Assembly: GCA_020310875.1 (NCBI GenBank)
Contig: CM035423.1
Span: 144,500,337 to 144,564,336, forward strand
Direction of reading: 5' to 3'
DNA length: 64,000 nucleotides
Source of the DNA: Ceratopteris richardii
Taxonomy: Eukaryota > Streptophyta > Polypodiopsida > Polypodiales > Pteridaceae
Part shown: piece after piece, positions 1 through 11,488 of the stretch
Layout: the number at the start of each line of letters is the position of its first letter
Position numbering within the stretch: the stretch's first letter is position 1
Program-made: the position numbers and the translations under genes
The notes under the pieces: model-generated
Databases searched by the model: none
Told to the model about the DNA's origin: nothing
The model's input: only the letters and a program-made list of their open reading frames with translations

Positions 1-92
1 CTTACTCTTGCTAAAGTACATAATAGTCCATCTACAATGGTCATCAATAAATGAGACATAATACCTTGATCTTGCCAATGAAGGTGTATATC
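1..92 (-). pseudogene. Duplicated copia integrase fragment at the window edge
   Basis: These bases match the integrase stretch at about 1343-1428 of the same element and 13863-13948 of copia-A2, including the track around 'tcatcaataaatgagaca'. In both reference copies this sequence lies upstream of RT. Here it directly follows the RT segment, with the switch near 92 at a short shared 'ggtgtata'-like stretch. It is either part of a rearranged neighbour or a recombination product. Too short to say more. Confidence 0.6.
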
Positions 93-745
93 ACCTACAT
101 AGCTAGGAAATATGTGAGCTCACCTAAGTCACTGATTTTGAACTCCTCTTGCATGTGTCTCTTGATCCTTTAAATACCATTCAAATCATCACCTGTCACA
201 ATTATATCATCTACATATACACATAGATAGATAACCTCATTGTGATCCCTTTTGATGAATAGAGAAGGATCTGAGTTGCTAGGTCTAAACCCTTGATCTT
301 GCAGATATATAACCAACCTCTAATGACAAGCTCTAGGAGCTTGTTTCAATCCATACAATGCTTTCTGAATTATGCAAACATAAGATGCATGATTAGGGTT
401 TTCAAAACTGGGTGGTTGTGACATGTATACCTCTTCACTTATCCAACCATTTAGAAATGCATTTTATACATCAATTTGGAGGATTCTTCAATTTCTTGCA
501 GTAGATACACTTATCAATGTCCTGATTGTAGTCGTCTTTGCAACTAGTGAGAATGTTTCCTCATAGTCTATACCATGAGTTTGTGAGCATCCTTTGGCAC
601 CTAATCTTGCCTTGTATGTGCAAATTGATCTATATGAGTTTCTTTTAACTTTATATACCCATCTGCAACTTATCACCTTTTGATTGGATGTCATTTGAAC
701 CAAATCCCAAGTGTCCATCTCCTTCAATGCATCTATTTCTTCATG
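93..745 (-). pseudogene. pol: Copia reverse transcriptase fragment (copia-A1)
   Basis: The minus strand encodes the start of a copia RT (ETWDLV-like entry, [29 protein letters not shown]) at about 745-488. The catalytic YVDD box lies further down, around 200-220, with CVYVDD readable. The frame is broken several times between the two. The family normally reads ARLVAKGF, so LVAKGF to LGAKGC is decay. RNase H is absent because the segment ends at the junction near 92. Confidence 0.8.
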
Positions 746-1248
746 AAATTCAGAATCAAGATCATATGGTAGAGTTACCTTTTGTTTATCTTCATCATAC
801 CAAGACCTCTATTCTTCAAACACAACATCTCTACTTTTAGTGAAAATTACAAAACTTGTAACCCATGTGAGTTGAATCATACACAATAAACACTACCTTT
901 GTTGCCCTTTCATCTACACTACCTCTTATTTGTGATGGTACTAAGCTAAACAAGCAAACTCCTTGCAATGTCCAAGACTAGGTTTTCTTCCATGCCATGC
1001 TTCATAAGGATTCATACCTTGAAGTGATTTGGATGGTACTCTATTGACAAGGTACACAATAGTTGAAATAGCCTCTACCCATAGATAATGTGGCAACCTC
1101 TTCTCTTCAAGCATTGTTTTTGCTGATCCAACCTTTGTCTTGTTTCTCCTCTCTACAATTCGATTCAATTGAGGAGAGTACATGGTAGTCACTTCCCTTT
1201 GATACCTTTATCTTGTAAGAACTCATCAAACTCTTTGGAGAAGTATTC
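746..1248 (-). pseudogene. pol: Copia integrase C-terminal part (copia-A1)
   Basis: An open stretch at 941-1192 (minus) carries the end of the integrase core: VERRN with the catalytic Glu, then LPHYLWVEA and NPYEAWHGRKPSL, all typical of copia integrase. The usual NGVAERRN is altered to NRIVERRN here. Frames are broken on both sides, towards the conserved integrase tail and towards the core at 1249-2106. Confidence 0.8.
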
Positions 1249-2106
1249 TCACCCTCCATCAGATTTGAGCTTCTTGAGTGATCTACCTGTATGATTCTCA
1301 GCTTGTGCTAGATACTTTTTTAAACAATCAAACACTTCATTCTTACTCTTGATAAAGTATAGAATAATCCATCTACTATGGTCATCAATAAATGAGACAT
1401 AACACCTTGATCCTCTCAATGAAGTTTCTTGACTTGGTCCCCATACATCTATATGTACTAAGTCCAATAAGTTGTTGTGGATGTAGCCTTCGTGGTTGAA
1501 TGGTTGTCTTTGTGCCTTCCCAATTGGCCATGCAACACACCTATTGATCATGTGTTTTTTTGATATGTTTGGCAGTACAAGAACACTTGCATCCCTGCAT
1601 ATATCCTTCAAGGTTCTTTCCTTCACATGAGCAAGTCTCTTATGCCACACTTCAAGATCACTTAGGGTTTGAGACCCAAAAGTGAATAGAGATAAGTTCC
1701 TGGTTTCTCCTACTTCAAACGTAAAGAGCCTACCATGCTTCTCACCTCTTGCTATCTTCTTGAAGCCTTGACATGTATCTTTGACAAAGGCTCCATCTTG
1801 TATCAGCCTAACTTGCAAGCCTATTTCAACTATTTTCCCTACACTTATTAGGTTTTTAGTGATAGTGGGTACATAGAGAACCTTACTCACAATGTTTGTC
1901 CTGCCATTGGAAGTTTTGGTATTACCAGTCTTCTCCACATTGTGCTTTGTGTCATCCCTTGTTTGAACTTCATGTCTATACTTTGGACTTTCCAAATTAG
2001 ATAGAAGAGCAATGTTACCTACAAGATAATTTGAACATCCTAAATCTATGTAGAGAAAATCATCATCTTCTTTACCTTCTTTGTAGATTAGATTCATTAG
2101 AAGCAA
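1249..2106 (-). pseudogene. pol: Copia protease, GAG-pre-integrase and integrase core (copia-A1)
   Basis: A 285-codon open stretch. In order it holds the protease active-site region, reading IDLGCSNYLVGN where the family has IDSGCSNH (Ser lost); the H2C2 integrase finger (WHKRLAHV, then RCVAWPIG, with the second Cys of CxxC changed to Trp); and the integrase core start HIDVWGP with the first catalytic Asp, followed by KSDGG with the second Asp. The missing protease Ser and zinc Cys mark it as inactive although the frame is open. Confidence 0.85.
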
Positions 2107-3091
2107 TGAAACTTCATGTGCTTCATCTTAAGAATAATTGTTGTAGTCCCTTCTATTACGGATTCTATTGTTATTGTTGAAGTTGTGTCCACCTCTGCCT
2201 CTATTTTTTCCATGTTCACCTTTTCCACTTCCTTTTTGGGTCTTCCCATTGAACCAAAAATTATGAGGGGTTTGGTTGGTCTTATCACAGATGGGACAGG
2301 GTTGAACATTTTGAACTTTGGCTTTGTCATGCTTTGGTCCTTTCTTCTTCAATTTCTAATTGCTCTTGCTTGCGAAGTTGGCTTGGGCTCTCCTCTTCAT
2401 CTTCTTCCTTCTTGCCTTTTACCTTCTTATCCTTCTTATCTGCATATAGAGCACTGGTTGAATTACCATGATAGGAGTTACCTTCCTTTATGCTATTGTT
2501 AGCCTATTGATTTAAGAGTTTTTGAAGAAAGATGTTGAAGTCTGGAGTTTTCACATTCATGATGAGATCATAAGCCATGGTGAAGGATTTCCATTGCTTA
2601 TCACTTTGAATCCCATTGCGGTTTTGCCTCATGATAGCCTCTTCATCAATCAGCTCTCCAATGGATGCTAATTGATCTGCAACCTCCTTGACCTTGGTAA
2701 CAAACTTTGTGATGGTTTGTTTAGGTGTCGGTTGAACTCAAAGATGATTCTTTCTTGCTTTGGTTCTAGTCGAAAAGAAAGTCTCTAGGGCATCCCAAGT
2801 CTCTTGAGATGTCTTGCATTCTCTAATATGTGGTAATAGAAAGTCAGAGATAGAGTTTAGTATGTACGACCTTGCTTCAAGATCCCTTGCACACCGACAT
2901 GTGAGCTTATCTATCTCCTCTTATGTAGGTCCTGCTTTGAATCTTGGAATAGGCATAGCTTCATCACCTGCTACAATTCCATAAATATTTCTACCTTGAA
3001 CATAGGCCTCCATTCTGATTTGCCAAGCCACATAGTTTTGTTGATCAAGCTTCTCAATCCTTGATGGAAAGCTTTCACCCATCTTGATCTA
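2107..3091 (-). pseudogene. gag: Copia gag (copia-A1)
   Basis: The minus strand just downstream of the primer site starts a gag resembling MGE.FPS.IEKLD with QGRN.YGI.AGDEAMPIP and LLPHIR.CKTSQETWDALETFF. The 2128-2352 stretch is the Gly/Asn/Arg-rich end with a ruined zinc knuckle: CPIC is kept, but the His is Gln and the last Cys is Phe (NQTPHNFWF). There are several stops and frame changes. Confidence 0.75.
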
Positions 3092-3103
3092 GCTCTAATA
3101 CCA
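3092..3103 (-). other. Primer-binding site of copia-A1
   Basis: The reverse complement reads TGGTATTAGAGC, one base off the initiator tRNA-Met site TGGTATCAGAGC. It lies one base inside the LTR end at 3105. Confidence 0.8.
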
Positions 3104-3104
3104 C

Positions 3105-4184
3105 TAAAAGAACTTGGAGAAGCTTGTAGGAGGTAGAAAAGTGAGTTGCGAGGCGACGAAGTTTAGTCCAGCCAAGCGACACAAGACCAGCCCTTGAGCT
3201 TATGGAGAGTTAAATAGACGTTGCAAACATGAGAGAATTCCAGTAAAATGCACTATGTACTTTGGATCATAAAGGAGAAAGAATCGATAGAAAATAGATA
3301 GGTTTGCACATTGACTAGCTCAAAAAACTTACTATCTTTGGGTGAGACAATGAACTTCAAATCCTCATAGCGACCAGTGTGATTAAATTAGAAACACCTC
3401 TTTTGGAGGCATGATACACATGGGGTTGAGTGTATAGAATGCACAAAAGTACAAGGAATAAGCAAAATATGCTTTGGGAATGAACTTGACACTCAACAGT
3501 GGTACCTCCTTTTTTTCAGGAATATGCAGAGATAGACCTGGAGACATAAAAACCAAGATGTCTCCAAATTTACACAACTGAATGTTTTGAAATTTATTAG
3601 ACATAAACTGGATATTAATTCCTTTCCAATACATCCTCTTTCATCCAATTTGGAGCTCTATATAGAGAACTGCAGCCTCTACAAACTCACTATTGTTGAA
3701 GAAGATGATGCAGAAAAATGGAGCAAGACAATGATGGCCACAGGTGTATGTATATTGCTTCCATGTAATGTAAAAGTGATTTGAAGTATTTATATAGACT
3801 CAAAGTGATCCATGACTCTTACAAGTGGATTTTAAGCTCAAATGAAGCCGGTTAAGATTGTTGGAGAGAATCATATCACTTTCCTATAATCTAGGGAAAG
3901 TGAAGATCTAGTTTGATCTACTTTTATGTGATTGATTGATTCATTAATTGCAACTCAACCACCTCAAAGTCATGTAAGTTTAGCTCTATGTTTCTACTTT
4001 TACTTGTGTAAAGCTCTAGGCTTTTACAATGGTAAATTATCCATGAAAAATCTTTAAAAAAATACAATAAATGAGCATAAGTGAAAGAACTCTCCAACAT
4101 ATATTCTTTTGATGTAATCCAAGTGATAGATTTTAATGTGGATCAAATCCACCTCAAGCATAGTGTAAGCTTGATGTTCCAACT
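3105..4184 (-). repeat. 5' LTR of copia-A1
   Basis: About 1.08 kb that aligns along its length with the LTR at 15643-16702. Shared blocks include the 'gcttgtaggaggtagaaa' start and the 'gcttgatgttccaac' end. The terminal CA is changed (ccaact instead of ccaaca). No internal gene is seen. Confidence 0.8.
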
Positions 4185-4197
4185 TGTGACGGTTGGT

Positions 4198-5092
4198 TGG
4201 ACTAATTTGGAGATGCTTGTAGGAGGTAGAAAAGTGAGTTGCAAAGCGACAAAGTTCCATCCAACCAACCGGCACAAGACCATCCCTTCAGCTTAGGGAG
4301 ACTCAAATAGATGTTATAGGCATGGGATAAGTGCAATAGAATGCACTATGTACTTTGGAGCATCAAAGAGAAAGAGTGAATATAAAGCATATATGTTTGT
4401 GCATTAATTAGCTCAAAAAACTTACTATCTTTGGATAAGACATTAAACTTCAAATGCTCATAGCAACCAGCATGCTTAAAATCAGAAAAAATACTGTTAA
4501 AGGAGTGATATACATAGGGTTGAGTGTTTATAAAGCACAAGAGTACAAGAAATAAGCAAAATATGATTTTGGAATGCGTCAGACACTCAACAATGTTACC
4601 TCCTATTTTTCAGGAATGCGCAGAGATAAACCTTGAGATAAAAACACTAAGATTTCTCCAAATATACTAAACTAAATGCTTTGGAAATTTATACATGTAA
4701 ACTAGACACTAATATCTTTCCAATGACTTCTACCCCATCCAATTTGGAGCTCTATAGAGAAAGCAGAAACCTCTACAAGCTTACTATTGTTGAAGAAGAT
4801 AATGCAAAAAAATGAAGGAGCAAGACAATGATGGCCACAAGTGTATGTATATTGATTCCATGTAATGTACATGTGATTTGAAGTCTTTATATAGACTCTT
4901 GAAGTGCTCCAGGACTTCTACAAGTGGATTTTGAATTCAAATGAAGATGGTAAAAGTTGTTGGAGGGAATCAATTCATTTTCCTACAATCTAGGAAAAAT
5001 GAAAATCTAGTTTGATTTACTTATAGGTGATTGATTGATTGCAAGACAACCACCACAAATTCGTGGAATTTGGGCCCATTTTTTATACTTTT
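4198..5092 (-). repeat. 3' LTR of copia-A2, distal piece
   Basis: Aligns with the 5' LTR of the same element from 'tggactaatttggag' onward. It stops abruptly at 5092, where LARD-E is inserted, and continues at 11268. It starts only 13 bp after the LTR of copia-A1. Confidence 0.75.
5088..5092. repeat. Target-site duplication of LARD-E, left copy
   Basis: CTTTT, identical to 11268-11272. Confidence 0.8.
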
Positions 5093-6558
5093 TGTTGGAA
5101 AACAATGTCACGTCAATCCAAAAGCCATTTAGGGTAGAAACCCTAGTTTTGGTACTTAGTCATTTCTAGCACAAAAATGGGTAAAATGTTTATGAGTCTA
5201 TCTTGTAGAGCTTGAAGAGAGCTTTGCAATGGTATATGATGTTCATTCATTAGAGATCAGATTTGGGAGAAAAGCCTAACCGTAATTTTCTATTGATTTA
5301 GGGTTTTGACCTCATATGATAGCTCTCGGCATGAGGATCATAAAAATGTTGTCAGATCATTCATCAGGTCGTCGAAAGTGTGAAAAAGTAGGTTAAAAAG
5401 TTATTTTTAAAGTTAGCTGAAAGCAACTTTAAAAATAAAGCAAACTCATTTAAAATAAAGCAAAAGCAATTTGAAAAGCGATGTGATTAAAATAAAGTGC
5501 TTTTTGTGAGTTTTTTGCATGGAGCTTTAAAACCTATATAAGAGAATCTTGGGTCACTTTTTTAGACATCCTACACCAATTGCAATGCCAGCTTTGGTCC
5601 CTCAGTAGAGGTGGTGCTCTAGCACACATGGGTAGCCATGGTGCTATCTTGGAGGAGCCGCTATGGAGTTCTTCTTGGAGGAGAAGAGTGTGCTCACACT
5701 CTTGCTTATGGAGAGGACTTACCTATCAGCAGCTTGGTGGTGTGGATCAGCCATCCATATGATGTATTTGAAGATTGTCTTCTACATGAATATTTTGGTT
5801 TACTTCAAAGACATTGGATGGTGGTTAACATAAGATTTGCATCTTATGTTAAGAATTCAGGTACATATTCTCTTTATGCACACAGGTACTACTTAGAGTT
5901 TATGGAGGCAGTGGCATCCATATCAGGAGGAGTCTTATTCGGCATAGGAACAAGAGAATCGGTACATGTATGCTTTATGCATATTTGGATGAGGTGTTCC
6001 AGAAGGTATGTTCATATGAGTATGAGGATTTCTGATAGCAAACTTGTTAGCATTCTTTGCTACTTTTGTAAGTATGTGATCTTTCACACACATATCTGAC
6101 TTAGGGTCTTCCATAGCCTAAGTTTAGATGAGGGTTTGTTGATTATTAGTTTAGACTGATCCTTCCTCTTTCTGTCACTCATATTCACTCTTCTACAACC
6201 TATTAGGTTATACATCTCATATATATTCAGATTTCTGTCCATACATCTGAATATGTTTGTTACATTTGTATATTCACTCATCCATCTATTTCTATTCACA
6301 TAGAGTGGTTGAGAATTTTGCTCCCACATTGTAAGTTGACATTTGTATATATGATAGTGTGAATAAGCAGTGGTGTACGTAACACTTTACACATGTTGTC
6401 TAAACTTTCTCTATCTTTGTCTCATTATTTGTATGATTAAGTGTGGTATGTTCATGATTTGTCAATATTGGAAGATTTTTGGATTCTATGTTGTAGATCC
6501 TTGACCTATGGAACTATGGACCTATGGTATTAGTTATGGGACTACTAAATTTCCAACA
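5093..6558 (+). repeat. 5' LTR of LARD-E
   Basis: 1466 bp, TGTTGG...CCAACA. Near-copy of 9792-11267. Contains a TATA box (5535-5542) and, after it, an open stretch of about 150 codons (5638-6099) that is shortened in the other LTR. Confidence 0.9.
5535..5542 (+). promoter_or_regulatory. TATA box in LARD-E 5' LTR
   Basis: TATATAAG within 'cctatataagag', about 440 bp into the LTR. It is kept in the same place in the 3' LTR (10235-10242), as expected for the Pol II promoter that defines the U3/R border. Confidence 0.6.
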
Positions 6559-6560
6559 TT

Positions 6561-6572
6561 TGGTATCAGAGC
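6561..6572 (+). other. Primer-binding site of LARD-E
   Basis: TGGTATCAGAGC, an exact 12-base match to the 3' end of initiator tRNA-Met, two bases after the LTR. Confidence 0.9.
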
Positions 6573-9500
6573 ATTCAGGCTCTCAGATTCCCAGGTTCTT
6601 AGACTTCCAATTTTACAACATATGATTTAAGAGCATCTTCTAACATTTGAAATTCGACATACACACTTAATCTAGATGAGTAAAGATTTGAGAATTAGAC
6701 AATTCTGTTACATGTTTATTCATCAGTGTGGAGTATGAAGTTGATGATATGTTAGCAGCCGAATACTTTTGGAAGAGTATGAAAATACTTTTCAAAAATA
6801 TTGTTTGAAGACCAAGACTTGATGAAGAGAAGGCTACTTCAAATTCAAGGAAGAACAATGGTTTGGAGAAGATGAAGGAATGAGATCAACATCAAATCAC
6901 AGGTATCAGTTTCTACTATCAGATTATCATTTGCAGGTCATGTCTTAGAAGAGCAATTATGAAGAGATTTGAAGGATTCAAGGAATGCTTTTATACACTT
7001 TCATTCTTTGAAAGTTAAAGCATTAGCTACATCAAAACAGGTATCTAGAGGTTTTTCTAGAGAGTTTTGAGAGATCTCTTTCATGGCAAGAAAGCTCATC
7101 TAAGAAGACAAAGGTGGAGAGCATAAGTTTTGTTTTCAGCCAATCTTGTGTTGTAAGTTGGTTGGAAGTTTTTTGCTCACATTTTGTATCTAAAGAGGTA
7201 ACTATAGAAAGGTAATAACTCATCATTCAGACAAAAGGTTGGTGAATTTAGTCATATCAGTCACATCTGAAGCAAAGTTTTGATTCAAAGATATGAGGAG
7301 ATGGTAAAACATGATTCTATATTCACTTCCATTTGTATACCATGTTTGTTTTGTCTCTTACTCTTAGCACTAGAGGAAGAGAAAAGTTCATTTGAAGAAG
7401 TTAAGAGTGCTTGCTACTTCAAGATTAAGAGAACAAAAGGTATGGAAGAGAAGTTTGAAGATGTTGACATCATCAGGTGGAAGAAAGATGCAGAAAAAGA
7501 AGGTCCAAAAATTCCAAAGGGAAAGTAAGAATTCCTTTTCTCTTATATTTTCCATATACTTTTCCTACTTTTATCCTCTACATCCAAAGACAAGTCTATG
7601 AGAACATCTTCTGAAAAAGATAATTCAAAGAAGAAGCAGTTTCTTGTTTTGCATTATACTTGGTCATTATTTAGTAGATTTGACAAAGAATTGCATTGAG
7701 AGAAAGAAAAGCAGCAGATTTTGAAGAAAACTTGTATATTTTGACTCATATATATGAGTTATATATAAGTTAAAGATTTTGAGTAGGTAGCTATATATTT
7801 CCTCAAAGGTTTCTTGGAGTGTCAATACAAAGCTACTTTTTATATGACAAGTTGCAGAGAAGTATATTTCTTCTTTATCTAACTCTTGAGGTAAAAGAGT
7901 TTTTTGTAGCAGATATTGAAGACTTGGGTTGAGGTTTTGTGTTTGGAAACGTTACTTCATATTCAGTATTTTTAGAAAACTTCAGAAAATTCTGATTTTT
8001 GATGTACCAATCAATTGAAGAATCTACTTTCTATGTTTGTCTTGACTTTTGTATACATGCTTGTATTAAAAAGAAGGTGTTCCATCAGATCCTATCACTT
8101 GAGAAGTGGAGTTAGCCAAAAGAAAGACAAGCAGATACTTCCACATTTCACCCGGGAAGAATATGAAGATATGAAGTATCAAACTTGCAACTTTTGGAGT
8201 TCTCAAGATGAGAGTTTGTCCACTTATGTTTCAAGTAGAAGTTGCAGATTCTTGAGAAGGATTTGGTTAAAGAAAAGTTTTTACAACTTTATGTGAGAAG
8301 CATGGATACTTGGAGACATTCAGGTAACAAATCAAACATTCAATCATGAAGGTTTGATGTGAGCAGATTCTATACAGGTATTTTGTTGGAAAGATCATAG
8401 ATCTTGTATGATCTTATATGATCTTGGATGATCTTGAAGGATCGTATATGATCTTGGATGGTCATAGATCTTGGATGATCTTGGATGATCTTGGATGATC
8501 TTGGATGATCTTGGATGATCTTATATGAGTCAGATATCTATCTTTTGTTTGTAAGGTTCTTAGCATGGGAAGAAGTAATTCAAAGATTCAGGTTCTATCA
8601 GATTAGTGTTGCAGAGGAATAGAAGAAGATACTTGTTATGTTGCATAAGGTTATGAATCCTTAAATGCTTTTAGCAAGGTTTTATTGGATTAGCTAACCT
8701 TATTCTAGATTTCTGGGAAGCTGAGGAATGACAGGGAAAGCTATTGGCAAGTTTATACTGCTAATAAAAAGGGTTCCGAAATTTTTTTTCAGAAACATGT
8801 ATTAATGTTATGAAAAATCAGATTTATGAAGAAAGACGTTCTAGATTTCATAAAGTCTGATATATTTGAAGAATTCTGGATGCTAGTGTTAAATCATCCA
8901 GGGGGTGATGAAACATGAAGACTTATTTTCAGCCATATGTGAAAGAATGTAGATCCATACCTATAAGTATTCCAGGTATTCCTATATCAAGTATTCCTAT
9001 ATTTCCTTTGTTAGTTTCTCTTTATGTTCCAACTTTGAAAGAAGAATGAAGAAGGAGAATGTCTAGAGAAAGTTCTTGTTAGGCGTTCTTGTTCAGGAGA
9101 AGGTTCCAGAGTTCTATTGAAGAGAAATTTGATAGTTCAGAAAGGTATGTTTTTAGAAGTGTGCACATATATGTTTATACCAGATTCTGAAGGAAAGAGG
9201 TATGAAGGATTTATAGATTGAACAAGGATGATGACATGATGACATCATAGATATGATATTTTGATGAGACTCATAGGTTGAGTTGAGTTGATTTGAGTTG
9301 ACTTGAGTACAGTCAGAAGAGATTAACCAATAGTGTTCATAATACACTAAGTTGTGAGTTGTCAGTCACAAGTCCCAGGATTCAGTTCCTGATTTTGTTT
9401 AGTGTATTTACATGACACAGGAGAAGTAGGTCGACAAAGCTTTTGTAAGGTAAATGCAAATATGTGGATCCTAATGTATGTTTTCAGGTTTGAGAAGACA

Positions 9501-9778
9501 GGAGATAGCAGGTTCAGAGTCAGTACATGCTATATTTATTGTCAAGCAAGTGATTTCTTGATGAATACACCACTGGATATCTAGTTTGCATATTTTCTCA
9601 CGTATTATGGTTCATATTGAGCAAGTTCAGGTGTTTGAAGTTTGAAGGAAAATTCAGTTTTGAAGAAGACTTTTGAAGAAAAGGTTTGAAGATCAATTCG
9701 GGAGTACAAGTTTGAAGTTTATGATAGTTTGTAGGTGAATGAAGTTACATATCCAGTTCAGTTTGTACCAATATGACA
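6573..9778 (+). other. Non-coding interior of LARD-E
   Basis: About 3.2 kb, purine-rich on the plus strand (many gaagaag/agatttgaag runs). Only short open stretches occur (up to 93 codons, for example 7280-7528 and 8015-8296), with no retroelement motif and no consistent frame. I see no gene here. One short tandem array lies at 8393-8527. Confidence 0.7.
8393..8527 (+). repeat. Tandem 10-bp repeat (gatcttggat)
   Basis: About a dozen copies of gatcttggat and variants (gatcttatat, gatcttgtat). The last five or so are nearly perfect at about 8468-8520. Each unit carries the palindrome GATC. Confidence 0.85.
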
Positions 9779-9791
9779 TTCTAGGGGGGAT
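9779..9791 (+). other. Polypurine tract of LARD-E
   Basis: tctagggggga followed by t, directly before the 3' LTR start TGTTGG. Expected position for plus-strand priming. Confidence 0.75.
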
Positions 9792-11267
9792 TGTTGGAAA
9801 ACAATGTCACATCAGTCCAAAATCCATTTAGGGCAGAAACCCTAATTTTGGTACTTAGTCATTTTTGGCACAAAAATGGGTAAAATATTTATGAGTCTAT
9901 CTTGTAGAGCTTGAAGAGAGCTTTCCAATGGTATATTATGTTCAATCATCAAAGATCAGATTTGGGAGAAAACCCTAACCCTAAATTTTTGTTGATTTAG
10001 GGTTTTGACCTCATATGATAGCTCTCTGCATGAGGATCATAAAAATGTTGTGAGATCATTGATCATGTAATCAGAAGTGTGAAAAACCAGGTCAAGAAGT
10101 TAATTTTAAAGTTAGCTAAAAGCAACTTTAAAAATAAAGCAAACTTACTTAAAACAAAGAAAAAGCAATTTGAAAAGCAATGTGATTAAAATAAAGCGCT
10201 TTTTTGTGAGTTTTTTGCATGGATCTTTAAAACCTATATAAGAGAGTCTTGGGTCACTTTTTTAGACATCCTACACCAATTGCAATGCCAGCTTTGGTCC
10301 CTCAGTAGAGGTGGTGCTCTAGCACACATGGGGTAGCCATGGTGCTATCTTGGAGCATGTTGAGGAGTGGCTATGGAGTTCTTCTTGGAGGAGAAGACTG
10401 TGCTCACACTCTTGCTTATGGAGAGGACTTACCTATCAGTAGCTTGGTGGTGTGGATTAGCCATCCACATGATGTATTTGAAGATTGTCTTCTAAATGAA
10501 GATTTCGGTTTACTTCAAAGACATTGGATGGTGGTTAACATAAGATTTGCATCTTATGTTAAGAATTCAGGTACATATTCTCTTTATGCACACAGGTACT
10601 ACTTGGAGTTTATGGAGGCAGTGGCATCCATATCAGCAGGAGTCCTACTTGGCATAGGGACAAGAGAATCAGTACATGTATGATTTATGCATATTTGGAT
10701 GAGGTGTTCGAGAAGGTATGTTCATATGAGTATGAGGATTTCTGATAGCAAACTTGTTAGCATTCTTTGCTACTTTTGTAAGTATGTGATCTTTCACACG
10801 TGTATCTGACTTAGGGTCTTCCATAGCCTAAGTTCAGATGAGGGTTTACTGATTATCAATTTAGACTAATCCTTCCTCTTTCTGTCACTCATATTCACTC
10901 TTCTACAAACTATTAGGTTACACATCTCATATATAATCAGATTTTTGTCCATACATCTGAATATGTTTGTTACAATTGTATATTCACTCATCCATCTATT
11001 TCTGTTCACATAGAGTGGTTGAGAGTTTTGCTCCCACATTGTAATTTGGCATTTGTATATATTATAGAATGAGTAAGCAGTGGCTTACATAACACTTCAC
11101 ACATGTTGTCTAAACTTCTCTATCTTTGTCTCATCATTTGTATGATTAAGTGTGGTATGCTCATGATTTGTCAATATTGGAAGATTGTTGGATTCTATTT
11201 TGTAGATCCTAGACCTACGGAACTATGGACCTGTGGTATTATTTCTGGGCCTACTAAATTTCCAACA
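9792..11267 (+). repeat. 3' LTR of LARD-E
   Basis: 1476 bp. Aligns end to end with 5093-6558 with scattered substitutions and small indels. TATA box at 10235-10242. The open stretch seen in the 5' LTR is shorter here (10339-10683), so it was not protected by selection. Confidence 0.9.
10235..10242 (+). promoter_or_regulatory. TATA box in LARD-E 3' LTR
   Basis: TATATAAG, same position and context as in the 5' LTR. Confidence 0.55.
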
Positions 11268-11272
11268 CTTTT
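11268..11272. repeat. Target-site duplication of LARD-E, right copy
   Basis: CTTTT, identical to 5088-5092. Confidence 0.8.
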
Positions 11273-11456
11273 ACATGTTTGAAGCTCTAGGCTTCTACAA
11301 TGGTAAATGAACTATGAAAACTTGTAAAAAAAAAATACAATAAATGAGCATAGGTAAAAGAATGCTTCAATGGATATTTTGGCATAATCCAAACCATAGC
11401 CTTTTTGATGTAGATCAAATCCACCTCCAACATATTGTAATATTGATATTCCAACA
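11268..11456 (-). repeat. 3' LTR of copia-A2, proximal piece
   Basis: Continues the LTR broken at 5092 (the 'gctctaggcttctacaatgg' block follows). It ends ...ccaaca at 11456, just beyond the RNase H coding part. Confidence 0.75.
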
Positions 11457-11470
11457 ACTCGCCTTCAAGC
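11457..11470 (-). other. Polypurine tract of copia-A2
   Basis: The minus strand reads GCTTGAAGGCGAGT, purine-rich and directly before the 3' LTR. Confidence 0.5.
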
Positions 11471-11488
11471 TAAAGTATGCTTGAATCT

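Larger units (their letters stand above)
1..4184 (-). mobile_element. Ty1-copia retrotransposon copia-A1, 5' part, decayed
   Basis: Read on the minus strand from high to low coordinates it has a 5' LTR (3105-4184), a primer-binding site, gag, protease, integrase and reverse transcriptase. The RNase H and 3' LTR are not in the window. Near position 92 the RT is joined to a second copy of integrase sequence that runs to the window edge, so this end is rearranged. Every domain carries stops or frameshifts, so it is a fossil. It is a sister copy of copia-A2 (4198-16702), which lies only 13 bp away in the same orientation. Confidence 0.85.
5093..11267 (+). mobile_element. LARD-E: non-autonomous LTR retrotransposon, structurally complete
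   Basis: A 6.2-kb element with LTRs of 1466 and 1476 bp that start TGTTGG and end CCAACA. It has a perfect initiator-Met primer site at 6561-6572, a G-rich polypurine tract at 9779-9791 and a CTTTT duplication on both sides. The 3.2-kb interior shows no gag, protease, integrase or RT by motif, so it must have been mobilised in trans. The LTR termini and primer site are those of copia elements such as copia-C2, which suggests a copia helper. It lies in the 3' LTR of copia-A2. Confidence 0.9.

Noticed and set aside
2116-2502. 128-codon plus-strand frame
   Set aside because: Antisense shadow of the copia-A1 gag region.
4193-4197. Target duplication for copia-A2
   Set aside because: ttggt at the left does not match attca at 16703-16707.
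6561-6572. tRNA-Met-like sequence as a possible tRNA gene (also 32426, 49643)
   Set aside because: Only the 12-base primer site is present; no tRNA arms follow.
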